A stretch of 64,000 bases of DNA, from positions 62,001-126,000 of the forward strand of contig CAMUKG010000003.1 of the NCBI GenBank assembly GCA_947089425.1, written 5' to 3'. A model generated the notes under the pieces. It was not told the origin of the DNA. It saw only the letters and a list, made by a program, of their open reading frames with translations, and ran no database searches. The DNA is from an uncultured Clostridia bacterium. GTDB taxonomy: Bacteria > Bacillota > Clostridia > Christensenellales > Pumilibacteraceae. Shown in pieces: positions 1 through 7,673 of the stretch. The position numbers and the translations under genes were made by a program. Positions within the stretch are counted from its first letter, which is position 1; each line of letters starts with the position of its first letter.

Positions 1-12
1 ATCGCAATACAA

Positions 13-40
13 AAAATGCCCGATATTTGTCGGGCATTTT
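13..40 (-). terminator. intrinsic terminator of the CotF-like gene
   Basis: A perfect 11-bp stem (AAAATGCCCGA with its complement) closes a 6-nt loop. On the minus strand it is followed by a run of six T, the usual form of a Rho-independent terminator. It lies 38 nt beyond the stop of the minus-strand CotF-like gene. The plus-strand side also ends in TTTT, so it may work in both directions. Confidence 0.85.
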
Positions 41-77
41 AAAGAGAAAAACATTGTTTTAATTTTTTAATAGAAGA

Positions 78-533
78 TTACGCAGCCATTTTATTAGCCA
101 CTTTATATTTCCAAATCATTTCGGCGTGATTTTGTTCGTCGGTCATAATCGCGTTCAAAACGTTGCGAACGTCGGTAGACACAAAATAGAATAGGTCGTT
201 ATTATACGTTGTTGCGACGTATTTTTCGGTTGCTATAATGTCGGTGCAAAGGAATTTATCAAACTCTTTGCTCTTTTGGTCGCCCGCATGAGTAGCTTTG
301 GGCTCGTACTTAACCGCTTCGGGAGTCTTGTTTTTAATTTGCGGCACGGTGCCGTTTAGCAAGTTTTCAAGCATGTCGAAGTGGTTTTGTTCGCGCTTTA
401 AGAGCTTTTTAAACAAATTTTTGAGCTCGGGGTCTTTGGCTTGCGCGGCATAAAAATCGTATTTTTGCACGCAAAGCTGCTCTTGGTTTTTGAGTTCGGT
501 AATTAGTTGCACTTCTTTTTGATTCAGTTTCAT
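78..533 (-). CDS. CotF-family spore coat protein (ferritin-like helical bundle)
   Basis: The 151-residue product begins MKLNQKEVQLI and has two parts typical of the Coat_F family. The first half is a helical pair with Glu/His-rich segments (ELKNQEQL, KREQNHFDMLE). The second half (TEKYVATTYN, MTDEQNHAEMIWKY) repeats the pattern. Family members are small all-helical proteins laid on the spore surface, so this gene suggests a spore-forming lineage. The reading frame is open upstream to a TTG at 719, but that extension is basic, low in conservation signs and unlike the family, so I chose the internal ATG. The ribosome site is weak (TCAAGAA). The intrinsic terminator at 13-40 follows. The family call is from sequence pattern only; a general ferritin-like role is the alternative. 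Confidence 0.75.
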   Translation of the reverse strand: MKLNQKEVQLITELKNQEQLCVQKYDFYAAQAKDPELKNLFKKLLKREQNHFDMLENLLNGTVPQIKNKTPEAVKYEPKATHAGDQKSKEFDKFLCTDIIATEKYVATTYNNDLFYFVSTDVRNVLNAIMTDEQNHAEMIWKYKVANKMAA

Positions 534-727
534 TTCTTGATTAAACGTATGCGCGGCGGTTTTCGGAGACGTGCTCCGCGCAATCCTCCCGTAATTTATT
601 TTGTCTCCGAAAAGATTATTGCCGAAAGTTTTTTTATTATTCTCTCGATTTGCGTTTTTTAGTATTTTTATATACGGGACTTTTTTTGCGAGCCCGTAAT
701 TGCGCCGCGTTAAAAACAATTCACGGC

Positions 728-756
728 TTGACAGTGCGCCGAAAATTTAATATAAT
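728..756 (+). promoter_or_regulatory. consensus sigma-A promoter giving a leaderless mRNA
   Basis: TTGACA (728-733) and TATAAT (751-756) are separated by exactly 17 bp, a perfect consensus. The predicted start, seven bases after the -10 box, falls on the A of the ATG at 763. No Shine-Dalgarno sequence exists before that ATG, so the transcript is probably leaderless. Confidence 0.85.
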
Positions 757-762
757 ATAGTT

Positions 763-1020
763 ATGAATACAACGGAAATCAAACAAGAAGAAAATGTTGA
801 GGTAAACAGAATTTACAAGCACTTTAAGGGCGATTTGTATTTGGTTACGGACATAGCCACTCACAGCGAAACGCTTGAAAAATACGTTGTGTATCGCGCG
901 CTTTACGGCGACAACAAGCTTTGGGTACGTCCGCTGAGCATGTTTGTGCAAGAGGTGGAGAATAAGCCGCAAAAACACAGGTTCGAACCCGTTACAATCA
1001 ATAGCGTTAAGGAGAAATAG
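763..1020 (+). CDS. DUF1653 domain protein
   Basis: The 85-residue protein is essentially one DUF1653 domain. Recognisable family blocks are YKHFKGDLYLV, ATHSETLEKYVVY and ALYGDNKLWVRPLSMF near residues 18-63. The molecular role of DUF1653 is not established; it is usually a small stand-alone cytoplasmic protein. Its start coincides with the predicted transcription start of a perfect promoter, so translation would begin at a leaderless AUG. The stop lies 7 nt before the next gene, which probably shares the transcript. Family assignment is secure by pattern; function is unknown. Confidence 0.85.
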   Translation: MNTTEIKQEENVEVNRIYKHFKGDLYLVTDIATHSETLEKYVVYRALYGDNKLWVRPLSMFVQEVENKPQKHRFEPVTINSVKEK

Positions 1021-1027
1021 TGGGGGA

Positions 1028-2374
1028 ATGATTGGTGTTATAACTTCCGCTTTAATAGTCGGTTCGGTTAGCGTTTTGGTTCCGCTAATACTTTCGTTTG
1101 CATATCGCGCGCGAATAAAAGAAGAGAAAAAGAATTATGCGAAGTTCGAAGGCGAAGCTCGCACGCGCATGGCAAAGTGGCAAAACGTTGTGATTATCGT
1201 TGTTATTGCGTTTATTGCCGTAGGCATGCTTGCAATAGCGCTGTTTGCCGCATTCGACCGCGAATATGAAATAGCGGCGGGCGTTACGTTCGTAAACGTA
1301 TTATATACGGGACTGCTGACCACAGTATATATTTGGTGCAATTTGCGTTATGAAATAGCTACCGACGACCGCTTGATTTTAGTGCGCAAGTTCGGAAAAA
1401 AGCAAATAGAGTATTTTTTCGGCAAAGACATATTGTATTACGGCGCTATGATGCAAGGTTATATGAGTTCGCTTACCATGTATGACGCCTACGGCGTCCC
1501 GCTTGCCCAAATATCGAGTTTGCGCGTGGGGGTGTCGGCAATCGCTCGAAAACTGCAAAATTCAACCGCGCGGGCGGTGATGCCCAATTTTCCTCCGCCG
1601 CAAGCGAGAACTACGCCGCATTACAAACAATACAAGACGAAAAACACTCGAAAAACTGCGTTGGTTTTATGCTTTACAATAGGAATTTGCATGGCGCTGA
1701 TATCGTTCATTATGTTCTTTGCGAACCAAAAAGTTCCAGTTTATCAAAACGAGAAAATTGCGGGAACGGTGGAAAGCGTGGAATATTCGGGCGACACTGT
1801 TAAAATAAAATTAGCGGGCGACGAGAGCAAATATTATGTGAACAACATTGTTTACGAAAAATTCGACGTCGAAATGTTTAAACGTTGGTTCCCCGAAAAA
1901 GATTCGCTTGTTGCCGACGGCGAAATAACTTTGTGGGTTGCCTACACCGACGACAGCGAGCGAAAGAATTTGAGCCAAATAGAATTTAACGGGCAAAGGG
2001 TGCTGAGCGCGTCGGCGGCCGAACAAGCGGAACGCGACAACTACTTTTTGGGCAAGATCACTAACATAGTGTTTGCCGTTTTGGGCGGCGGCGGACTATT
2101 GGCGGGAGTTGCGCTTGTTGCAATATTCCGAAAAAAGCGACTTATGCCGTTGCCCGACGAACAACCGTCGCCCGTTTTGGAAAGCTATGTGATTCGCTCC
2201 GCTCCTATGAATCCGTTCGAAGACGTTTCAAAGGTGAGCGAACCTAACAAAGTCGAATTCGCAAATCCGTTTGGCGACGATTATATTTCGGTTGCGAGCG
2301 AACCAAGCGAAAACAACTCTGACGAATCCGTTGAAAACGCTTCCGCCGAATCCGAGCAAGAAGACGGGGAATAA
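1028..2374 (+). CDS. multi-pass membrane protein, function unknown
   Basis: This is a 448-residue membrane protein I do not recognise. Hydrophobic segments lie near residues 2-22, 52-75 and 82-102, then near 212-232 and 368-388. Between TM3 and TM4 is a soluble stretch (RYEIATDDRLILVRKFG) that resembles a bacterial PH-like fold, though weakly. A second soluble domain of about 130 residues follows TM4. The C-terminal tail is acidic and rich in Glu, Ser and Asn with repeated NPFxD motifs (NPFEDV, NPFGDD). The frame is open from 944, inside the DUF1653 gene, but the ATG at 1028 has purine-rich AAGGAG/GGGGGA sequence before it and begins directly with a membrane helix. It is probably cotranscribed with the DUF1653 gene. 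Confidence 0.7.
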   Translation: MIGVITSALIVGSVSVLVPLILSFAYRARIKEEKKNYAKFEGEARTRMAKWQNVVIIVVIAFIAVGMLAIALFAAFDREYEIAAGVTFVNVLYTGLLTTVYIWCNLRYEIATDDRLILVRKFGKKQIEYFFGKDILYYGAMMQGYMSSLTMYDAYGVPLAQISSLRVGVSAIARKLQNSTARAVMPNFPPPQARTTPHYKQYKTKNTRKTALVLCFTIGICMALISFIMFFANQKVPVYQNEKIAGTVESVEYSGDTVKIKLAGDESKYYVNNIVYEKFDVEMFKRWFPEKDSLVADGEITLWVAYTDDSERKNLSQIEFNGQRVLSASAAEQAERDNYFLGKITNIVFAVLGGGGLLAGVALVAIFRKKRLMPLPDEQPSPVLESYVIRSAPMNPFEDVSKVSEPNKVEFANPFGDDYISVASEPSENNSDESVENASAESEQEDGE

Positions 2375-2393
2375 ATAGGAATTAAAATATTTT

Positions 2394-2739
2394 ATGGCTA
2401 TGCAATTTATGAATTTAAATTCAGAGCCTTTTGATAAAATTAAAAACGGCTCGAAAAAAATACGAACTTCGTTTATATGACGAAAAACGCCAAAGCATTC
2501 GTATCGGGGATACAATAAAATTCACGAAGCGAGACAGCAACGAAAATTGTACCGTGCAAGTAACCGACTTGCGTCGATTTGCTTGTTTTGCAGACTTATA
2601 TACGTCGCTTCCTTTGGAGCAATGCGGCTATGACATAAGCGAACTTAACACGGCAAGCCCGAACGATATGGAAGCTTATTATACAAAAGAAGAACAAAGA
2701 TTGCACGGAGTTATTGCAATCAAAATAAAATTACTATAA
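2394..2739 (+). pseudogene. ASCH-domain protein, frame broken at an A7 tract
   Basis: The N-terminal part (MNLNSEPFDKIKNGSKK) reads in one frame from an ATG at 2394 (or 2409). The rest (YELRLYDEKRQSIRIGDTIKF and onward) reads in another frame to the stop at 2739. The join is a run of seven A at 2454-2460. With six A the two halves make one continuous ASCH-type protein, whose family usually has the shape LRLYDEKRQ...GD.I.F. ASCH domains have an RNA-binding PUA-like fold. The break could be a true one-base insertion, a sequencing or assembly error, or a slippage site that restores a fraction of product. No function beyond the fold can be claimed. Confidence 0.7.
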
Positions 2740-2740
2740 A

Positions 2741-2769
2741 AAAGTCCGAACCGAAAAAGTTCGAACTTT
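2741..2769 (-). terminator. intrinsic terminator of the methyltransferase/tautomerase unit
   Basis: An 11-bp stem with one mismatch closes a 7-nt loop. On the minus strand it is followed by TTTTTT. It lies 177 nt after the methyltransferase stop. The stretch 2770-2945 between them shows no gene, only a weak TAAGAA/TTCTTA hairpin. Confidence 0.6.
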
Positions 2770-2945
2770 AACGACATTGGCGGGCGACAATGTGTGCCAT
2801 AAGAACCGTTGCAAGGTAAAATTACGGAGACTCCCAAACTGCAATATGTAGTCGCTTAGCGCAAAGAAAAATGACCGATAAGAATATGTGGTTCTTACAG
2901 TCATTATTTGGCGGAGCGGTAGTAACCTAAAACGAATTTTATGTG

Positions 2946-3818
2946 TTACTTTGTACCGCGCATTATCATAATTACCGATACGCTTGTGTCCCATTGTTTT
3001 TCATTATTATCATATTGTTTAATACGAATGTCATATTTGTTATTTGCAATGCGTTTCATTTCGTTAATTTCTTGATTTGAAAAATATTCGGACATTGTTT
3101 GCTCTACCGATTCGATTGACTCGATAGCAGAATATCTGTCTGCATCGATAATTGCGTGAGCAAATTCGGGCGAAATATCGGTGTTGTCGGGAGTTAAATT
3201 CACAATAACATAACCTGTTTTAATATGTTTAAATCCGTTTTGTTCCATAGCGAAGGGTAATTTCGCTTCGTTCAAATAATATTTACCTACGCTGTACTTT
3301 TCAATCGAATTGTCGTATTGTTCCGCTTTTTTCCAAAAGGCTTTTTCGTAAGCGTTTTGTGCATAGCAATCGGGCGGCACCGCTATACCTTTGCGAGAAG
3401 AAAGCACCAAACAAACGCCGTTAGGCTTCAAAACTCGCAGTTGCGCATTGTAAAATAAAGACGGCTTAATATGTTCGTAGACGGTATTTGAAATCACAAC
3501 GTCAAAACTTTCGTCCGCAAACGGCAGCGCGGTTATATCGGCTTCGATAAACGTTACGCCTCTTTCGTGTTCTTTGGCAAACCGTATAAATTCGCTGTCG
3601 CGGTCAATGGCGGAAATCTCCGCATTAGGATACCAACGGGCAAGCGCGCCCGCAAAAGCACCCGAACCGCAGCCTATTTCAAGAATTTTCAGTTTTTTTT
3701 GTTTGTCCAAATTGAATAACGCCTTGTACATATTTGCGAATTTATCGTCAAAGCGCAGTTTGCGACTGTAATATAATGTTTTTGCGCCTTGTATAAATTT
3801 AGACCATATCGTGTTCAT
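2946..3818 (-). CDS. class I SAM-dependent methyltransferase
   Basis: The 290-residue protein has the order of motifs of a Rossmann-fold methyltransferase. Motif I is LEIGCGSGAFAGAL near residue 46, an acidic residue ends strand 2 (SAIDRDSE), motif II-like DITALPF follows, and then SFDVVISNTVYEHI and the post-motif LRVLKPNGVCLVLS. This is the Methyltransf_11 type, which transfers methyl groups to small molecules; the substrate cannot be told from sequence. The C-terminal 120 residues carry no recognised domain. Its start is 6 nt beyond the stop of the tautomerase gene, so the two form one minus-strand unit ending at the hairpin at 2741-2769. Confidence 0.8.
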   Translation of the reverse strand: MNTIWSKFIQGAKTLYYSRKLRFDDKFANMYKALFNLDKQKKLKILEIGCGSGAFAGALARWYPNAEISAIDRDSEFIRFAKEHERGVTFIEADITALPFADESFDVVISNTVYEHIKPSLFYNAQLRVLKPNGVCLVLSSRKGIAVPPDCYAQNAYEKAFWKKAEQYDNSIEKYSVGKYYLNEAKLPFAMEQNGFKHIKTGYVIVNLTPDNTDISPEFAHAIIDADRYSAIESIESVEQTMSEYFSNQEINEMKRIANNKYDIRIKQYDNNEKQWDTSVSVIMIMRGTK

Positions 3819-3824
3819 ATTCTC

Positions 3825-4028
3825 TTATTTATGCTTATATTCATTTTTTACAATATCGATAGTTTTTCCGCCGATACCAAAATTTTTATCGGGCAATTCC
3901 GTAATCGTAGTAACAAAAAACTCTTGCGGAATATTCATAATTTCCGCAGATACTTCCGTCAATCGCTTTATTAGCATAGTTTTTTGTTCGTCGGACAATT
4001 TTCCGCTTTCTATTTTAATATATGGCAT
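3825..4028 (-). CDS. 4-oxalocrotonate tautomerase-family enzyme
   Basis: The 67-residue protein begins MPYIKIESGKLSDEQK. After Met removal the N-terminal Pro-1 is the catalytic base of this superfamily. Length (family usual 60-80) and the helix LSDEQKTMLIKRLTEVSAEIM fit well. The C-terminal FGIGGKTIDIV matches the family's ...GVGGK... region. Members act as small hexamers on unsaturated keto acids; the substrate here is unknown. The frame opens at 4070, but the chosen ATG puts Pro in position 2 and has GGAAAAGAA before it, which decides the start. It is cotranscribed with the methyltransferase downstream. Confidence 0.85.
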   Translation of the reverse strand: MPYIKIESGKLSDEQKTMLIKRLTEVSAEIMNIPQEFFVTTITELPDKNFGIGGKTIDIVKNEYKHK

Positions 4029-4133
4029 TTTCTTTTCCGTCCAAATATAATGTAAAATCATTGTACCCACAAACCAGTGTCTTTTTCAAGAATACAACAA
4101 TGCAAAAAGGGCTATGCACTGCGGAGGGTATTT

Positions 4134-4178
4134 AAAAAAAATGTTAAAGTACGAACCGCTTTCGGTTCGTACTTTAAC
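4134..4178 (-). terminator. intrinsic terminator of tRNA-Ala
   Basis: A perfect 15-bp stem (4143-4157 with 4164-4178) has a 6-nt loop. On the minus strand a run of eight T follows. It lies 5 nt past the tRNA 3' end and clearly ends that transcript. Confidence 0.92.
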
Positions 4179-4183
4179 TATAT

Positions 4184-4259
4184 TGGTGGAGATAAGGGGA
4201 TTCGAACCCCTGACCTATACGTTGCGAACGTATCGCGCTACCAACTGTGCTATATCCCC
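4184..4259 (-). tRNA. tRNA-Ala, anticodon CGC
   Basis: The minus strand folds into a full cloverleaf. The acceptor stem GGGGATA/TATCTCC contains G3:U70, the alanine identity pair. The anticodon stem ATACG/CGTAT holds loop TTCGCAA, so the anticodon is CGC (reads GCG). The T arm is AGGGG-TTCGAAT-CCCCT and the D arm is normal. CCA is encoded. The terminator at 4134-4178 follows immediately. Confidence 0.95.
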
Positions 4260-4354
4260 ATAAGCTTACGGAATTTATTATACCACAAATTGCCGCAAAA
4301 GCAAATGATTTCGGGGTGGTTTTTAACGAAAAATGTTTTTTTCTCGGGGGAATC

Positions 4355-4383
4355 TTGACAAAATCGTATAACTGTGTTATAAC
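4355..4383 (+). promoter_or_regulatory. ssrA promoter
   Basis: TTGACA (4355-4360) and TATAAC (4378-4383) are 17 bp apart. The predicted start is within a few bases of the mature tmRNA 5' end at 4394. Confidence 0.85.
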
Positions 4384-4393
4384 TGTTTTCTAC

Positions 4394-4766
4394 GGGGGTG
4401 TACCGGCTTCGACGGGTCGGCGCGAACCGGGAAAAGCAAGCGGCAGGGTCGGCTGCCTCAAAAACGCAAATTAAATTAAACGCTAACAATCAAAAAGCGG
4501 CGAGCGCTCCCGCGCTTGCCCTTGCAGCTTAACCTATAAGCTGTCGTCGAACGCGGTCGGCTCGCTTGACTGCGCAAGGCGTTAACAAAAAGGCGAGGTA
4601 GTTTGCGCGGTTTCGTTTTTGCCCGCGCGAGCGAAATTTAAAAAACTCGCGGCTCCGAATTTTGCTTCTTGCATTCGTGTCGTTAAATAAAAGCAAAAAG
4701 CTAAGCTTGTAGAAAGCCCGTTTTATTCCGATTCGGAAAGGGGTTCAACTCCCCTCACCTCCACCA
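4394..4766 (+). ncRNA. ssrA: tmRNA (ssrA)
   Basis: The 5' end GGGGGTGTACCGGCTTCGAC is the hallmark of tmRNA. It pairs with the 3' end CACCTCC-ACCA, which has an encoded CCA and a G3:U70 pair for alanyl-tRNA synthetase. The T arm GGGGTTCAACTCCCC precedes it. The tag frame runs 4482-4532 and would read A-NNQKAASAPALALAA, with resume codon GCT and stop TAA. The ALALAA end is the expected ClpXP-type degron. tmRNA with SmpB rescues stalled ribosomes and tags the unfinished protein for destruction. The tag is longer (16 residues) and richer in Ala/Pro than common clostridial tags. The resume codon is inferred from frame and position and is the least certain part. Confidence 0.95.
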
Positions 4767-4859
4767 AATTAAATATAAGCGAATGTTTTACTTTTTCGGC
4801 AGCGATTTTGCCGCAATGTTCGTGTTTTAATCGAAAAACAAAAGGCGGCGGCGTATTGA

Positions 4860-5194
4860 AATCCTAATAAAATCGACGAGCGAAAAGAAATAATCGATAA
4901 AGCACGACCGTTTGAGGGCGAACTTTTGGAACAGTTAAAAGGTTATTATCGCGTCGGCTTGACATATTCGTCGAACACATTAGAGGGCAGCACCTTGACC
5001 GAAAGCGAAACATGCTTATGAATGCCGCGCTTATTCAATCGGGTTATTTACTTGCTATAATTCCACCCATACTGCGGCATGAATATATCGCGCTGTTGGA
5101 AAAGGCGTACGAAAACGACAAGCCGTTCGTTGAGTTTATCGCCGAGCGCGTTCTCGAAACGGAAAAAGAAATCATGCGGTTGCTTAAACTGTAA
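4860..5194 (+). pseudogene. Fic (Fido) family remnant lacking the catalytic core
   Basis: The first part (4860-5008) reads ERKEIIDKARPF...LKGYYRVGLTYSSNTLEG and STLTESET, the N-terminal region of Fic-family AMP-transferases. The second part (5012-5194) reads LMNAALIQSGY, IIPPILRHEYIALLEKA and PFVEFIAERV, the C-terminal region of the same family. The two halves are in different frames, and the middle that should carry the HPFxxGNGR active-site motif is absent. The gene is therefore an internal-deletion relic without activity. It sits directly after tmRNA, a frequent integration site for mobile DNA, though no att duplication is visible. The stretch 5195-5316 may be more of its decayed tail. Confidence 0.75.
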
Positions 5195-5316
5195 GCCGCC
5201 GCGAAACGCTTCGAAACGAAATACGGAAAAAGAACGCCGAACGCACCTAGCTTGAAAAACAACTCGCCATAGAAAACACCACGCTCGTATCGCTTATTGT
5301 TAGAAAGGAAAAATAA

Positions 5317-5769
5317 ATGAAAATAAGACCTATTCGGAAAGAGGATAAAGCCGAATTGATTGAAATTATGACGGAGTTTTATTCGTCGCCCGCAGTTCTT
5401 ACAAAGCCGAACAGAAAGCTGTTTGAAAAAGATATAGACAACTGTGTCGGCGAATTGCCGTTTGTCGAGGGATTCGTTGCGGAGCTCGACGGAGTTATTG
5501 CGGGCTACACGATGATTTCGAAAGGCTATTCCACAGAGCGCGGCGGAATTTGCGTGCAAATAGAAGATTTATTCGTGAAAAGCGAGTTTCGCGGCAAGGG
5601 AATAGGCGAAAAACTTTTGTCTTACGTTGAGCAAACTTATAAAAACGTTGCCGCAAGAATACGGCTCGAAGTGGAGCCGAGCAATTTGCGGGCGGTGAAA
5701 TTATACGAAAAATGCGGTTTTTCGGATTTGCCGTATAAACAAATGGTAAAAGAAATAAAGTCCGTTTAA
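5317..5769 (+). CDS. GNAT-family N-acetyltransferase
   Basis: The 150-residue protein matches the GNAT fold from end to end. It starts MKIRPIRKEDKAELIEIM. Strand 4 and motif A read GICVQIEDLFVKSEFRGKGIGEKL, where RGKGIG is the acetyl-CoA pyrophosphate loop. The C-terminal VEPSNLRAVKLYEKCGF is the family's usual ending. Such enzymes move an acetyl group from acetyl-CoA to an amine; the acceptor is not predictable. A good ribosome site (AGAAAGGA) precedes the ATG. It stands alone between the Fic relic and a promoter. Confidence 0.85.
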   Translation: MKIRPIRKEDKAELIEIMTEFYSSPAVLTKPNRKLFEKDIDNCVGELPFVEGFVAELDGVIAGYTMISKGYSTERGGICVQIEDLFVKSEFRGKGIGEKLLSYVEQTYKNVAARIRLEVEPSNLRAVKLYEKCGFSDLPYKQMVKEIKSV

Positions 5770-5812
5770 TGCAATTCTAATATTGCGCTCGCGAGCAGTG
5801 GTTTTATTTTTC

Positions 5813-5841
5813 TTGATTTATGCGGTTTCTTGTGATATAAT
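5813..5841 (+). promoter_or_regulatory. sigma-A promoter with extended -10
   Basis: TTGATT (5813-5818), a 17-bp spacer and TGA-TATAAT (5833-5841) form an extended -10 promoter. It lies about 50 nt before the lipoprotein start at 5897. Confidence 0.8.
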
Positions 5842-5896
5842 AACTATAAATATGATTCGCGCAAGCAGCCGAATTTTTTACAAGAGGAGAACAAAG

Positions 5897-6697
5897 ATGA
5901 AAAAAAGGGTTTTGGCAATAGTTGCCGGAGTAATAATGGCGCTTCAATGCGGCTTTTTGTTTGCGGGTTGTTCCAAAGATAAAGAATCCGCCGCGCCCAA
6001 GCAATTCGGGCAATTCAGCTACTACGGAAAGACGCTTCTCGAATATGCGGTGAACGAAATTGCGGCGGGAGACGTTTTGGATAAGCTTGTTGACGTGAAT
6101 ATAAACGTGGGCGCGAAAAACGCTTTACCCAATGCGGACGTGAAAGAGAGCGAGGAGCCGCCCGCTCCCGACGAAGCGACGATGAACAGAGTGCTTAAAA
6201 AATACGACACTTGCACCGTAGTTATGAAATATTACGACTACGACAAAGAAGACCAACAAACAACCTCGTATAAGCTTCAAGGCACAGACTATCGCAATAT
6301 CGTGAAAACCAACGAATATTCGCCGTCGAGCCAAATTATAGCGAAAAACCTTATTCTTTTCCCCGAACTCGTGAACTACATGGAAGCGGAAAACGCCAAG
6401 TTCCAACAGGAAAAAGAAGCGGGAACAAACCCTGCCCCTTACAAAAATATCTTTACATATCACACCGACAGCACGGGCAACGTTATTATTCAACAGCGTA
6501 ATTTTGCCGAAATTGCCGCAACAGTTGCGGGCGGCGTGGGGTGTTGCTATCGCCAAGATATAGAAATCGTGTACGACGCCGAGTTTAAAATTGCCAAATG
6601 GCAAACTTCGCTCGGAATTTACACCGCCACACCGAGCGGGACCTCGCAACAAGGTTATATTTTGGAAATGGACTTTAACTGGGCTGAGGGAATTTAA
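5897..6697 (+). CDS. predicted lipoprotein, function unknown
   Basis: The 266-residue product starts MKKRVLAIVAGVIMAL and has a lipobox-like FAGC with Cys-25, so it is expected to be lipid-anchored on the outer face of the membrane. The mature part holds no domain I recognise. It has an acidic, Pro-rich stretch (SEEPPAPDEATM) and mixed alpha/beta content ending in MDFNWAEG. The frame is open from 5783, but the ATG at 5897 has AGAGGAG seven bases upstream and starts the signal peptide, so it is preferred. A strong promoter precedes it and a hairpin follows, so it is a single-gene unit. Confidence 0.75.
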   Translation: MKKRVLAIVAGVIMALQCGFLFAGCSKDKESAAPKQFGQFSYYGKTLLEYAVNEIAAGDVLDKLVDVNINVGAKNALPNADVKESEEPPAPDEATMNRVLKKYDTCTVVMKYYDYDKEDQQTTSYKLQGTDYRNIVKTNEYSPSSQIIAKNLILFPELVNYMEAENAKFQQEKEAGTNPAPYKNIFTYHTDSTGNVIIQQRNFAEIAATVAGGVGCCYRQDIEIVYDAEFKIAKWQTSLGIYTATPSGTSQQGYILEMDFNWAEGI

Positions 6698-6743
6698 AAA
6701 TTTTACGGCGTTCGCCCGTGAAAAAACAGAACTCGAAACGTTT

Positions 6744-6776
6744 GGGCAACACGATTATTTTTCGTAGTTGCCCTTT
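6744..6776 (+). terminator. probable terminator hairpin after the lipoprotein gene
   Basis: GGGCAAC (6744-6750) pairs with GTTGCCC (6767-6773), with inner ACGA/TCGT pairs. Only TTT follows, so termination may be weak. Confidence 0.5.
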
Positions 6777-6811
6777 CATATTATAAGAAGTAAACTTTTG
6801 GAGACCGCGAA

Positions 6812-7456
6812 ATGAGAATAGATTCCGAAACCGTCGCTTACGTAATAGGGCTTATTGTGGTTATAGGCGCGTCGGTGGCTATAAGCGTGCTAAAAGCCAA
6901 GCGACTGAAAGAGCGAAAAGAAGAGGAGCGGCAGCGCGAAGAGAAAAGACTCGAAGCCCGTTCCGCGCCGAGCGCTACCGTACCCGCAAGAAGCGCCGCA
7001 CGTCAAAATAGTTCCGACCCGTTTCCCGATTACAGACCCGACCCGTTCGCGGTTGCAAATTCTTATGAGGGAACGCTTTCGTCCGCGCAACTTAGGGAAT
7101 GGTTGCTCGATTTTGCGGCGGCGGAAAAGGCGGGCGCGGATCGCCCCGAAAAAGCGGACGAAAAACCCGTGTTCGCGCGCTATTTATACGAAAACGGCTT
7201 TTCTTACCGTGCTATAAGAAAAATTCGCGGATACGCGCCGCAAAACCGTTTGGCGGGCGTCGAGTTCGAGGAAAAGAAGAGACCTGTTTTGCCCGTGTGC
7301 TCGGCGCGCAACAACGAAATAAAAATGCCCGCGCAAGAACCTAAAACGGCGCCAAAAGAAATATGGGTACGCCAACGCGCCCAAACCGCGTCTCTCCAAA
7401 AAAAGGACATAAAGAGTATGCGCGAGCAATATGAAGCTTTTTACATAAGAAAATAA
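6812..7456 (+). CDS. single-TM membrane-anchored hypothetical protein
   Basis: The 214-residue product has one N-terminal membrane helix (VAYVIGLIVVIGASVAISVL, residues 8-27). A strongly charged Lys/Glu/Arg stretch follows (ERKEEERQREEKR), suggesting a cytoplasmic body with a coiled-coil start. A middle segment (ARYLYENGFSYRAIRKIRGYA) looks like a small helical motif. No domain is recognised. The ribosome site is TTTGGAGA before the ATG. Nothing downstream on the same strand belongs with it; a REP-type repeat begins 8 nt after its stop. It could be a cell-envelope or division accessory protein, but that is only a guess. Confidence 0.6.
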   Translation: MRIDSETVAYVIGLIVVIGASVAISVLKAKRLKERKEEERQREEKRLEARSAPSATVPARSAARQNSSDPFPDYRPDPFAVANSYEGTLSSAQLREWLLDFAAAEKAGADRPEKADEKPVFARYLYENGFSYRAIRKIRGYAPQNRLAGVEFEEKKRPVLPVCSARNNEIKMPAQEPKTAPKEIWVRQRAQTASLQKKDIKSMREQYEAFYIRK

Positions 7457-7463
7457 ATTTTTT

Positions 7464-7673
7464 GTGTCTCTTGAAGCAACGGGTTCGCTAATGTCATTGT
7501 CATTGCGAGGAGGGCGGAGCCCCGACGTGGCAATCTTTTAAAAAGCCGTCAAGGGCGCAGCCTTTGTCGTTTTTGCCGGAAATCTTTTGCGACCCAAAGG
7601 GCGGTGATTGTAAAAACAATAAAGCTACAAATTACAACAAATAAAAAAGCGCTCATTTGCCGCAAGAGGCAAC
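7464..7673. repeat. palindromic repeat element with inverted 17-nt ends (copy 1)
   Basis: The element starts with GTGTCTCTTGAAGCAAC and ends with TTGCCGCAAGAGGCAAC, near inverted copies of each other. Inside is a second palindromic module (ATTGCGAGGAGGGC...GCAATC-TTTT) that also occurs at 36416-36449. It overlaps the last codons of the minus-strand rsmF gene. The form fits a small non-autonomous, REP/MITE-like element; see the RAYT gene at 39564. Confidence 0.65.

Noticed and set aside
534..719. N-terminal extension of the CotF-like protein from a TTG at 719
   Set aside because: The extra residues are basic, unlike the family, and have no ribosome site; the ATG at 533 starts the conserved domain.
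2770..2945. A possible tRNA-like or small RNA gene between the ASCH gene and the methyltransferase
   Set aside because: Several GGCGG and TAAGAA hairpins exist, but there is no cloverleaf, promoter or terminator for a separate RNA.
4741..5316. An att-type duplication of the tmRNA 3' end that would mark an integrated island
   Set aside because: I found no second copy of the tmRNA 3' sequence in the window, so only the Fic relic remains as a hint.
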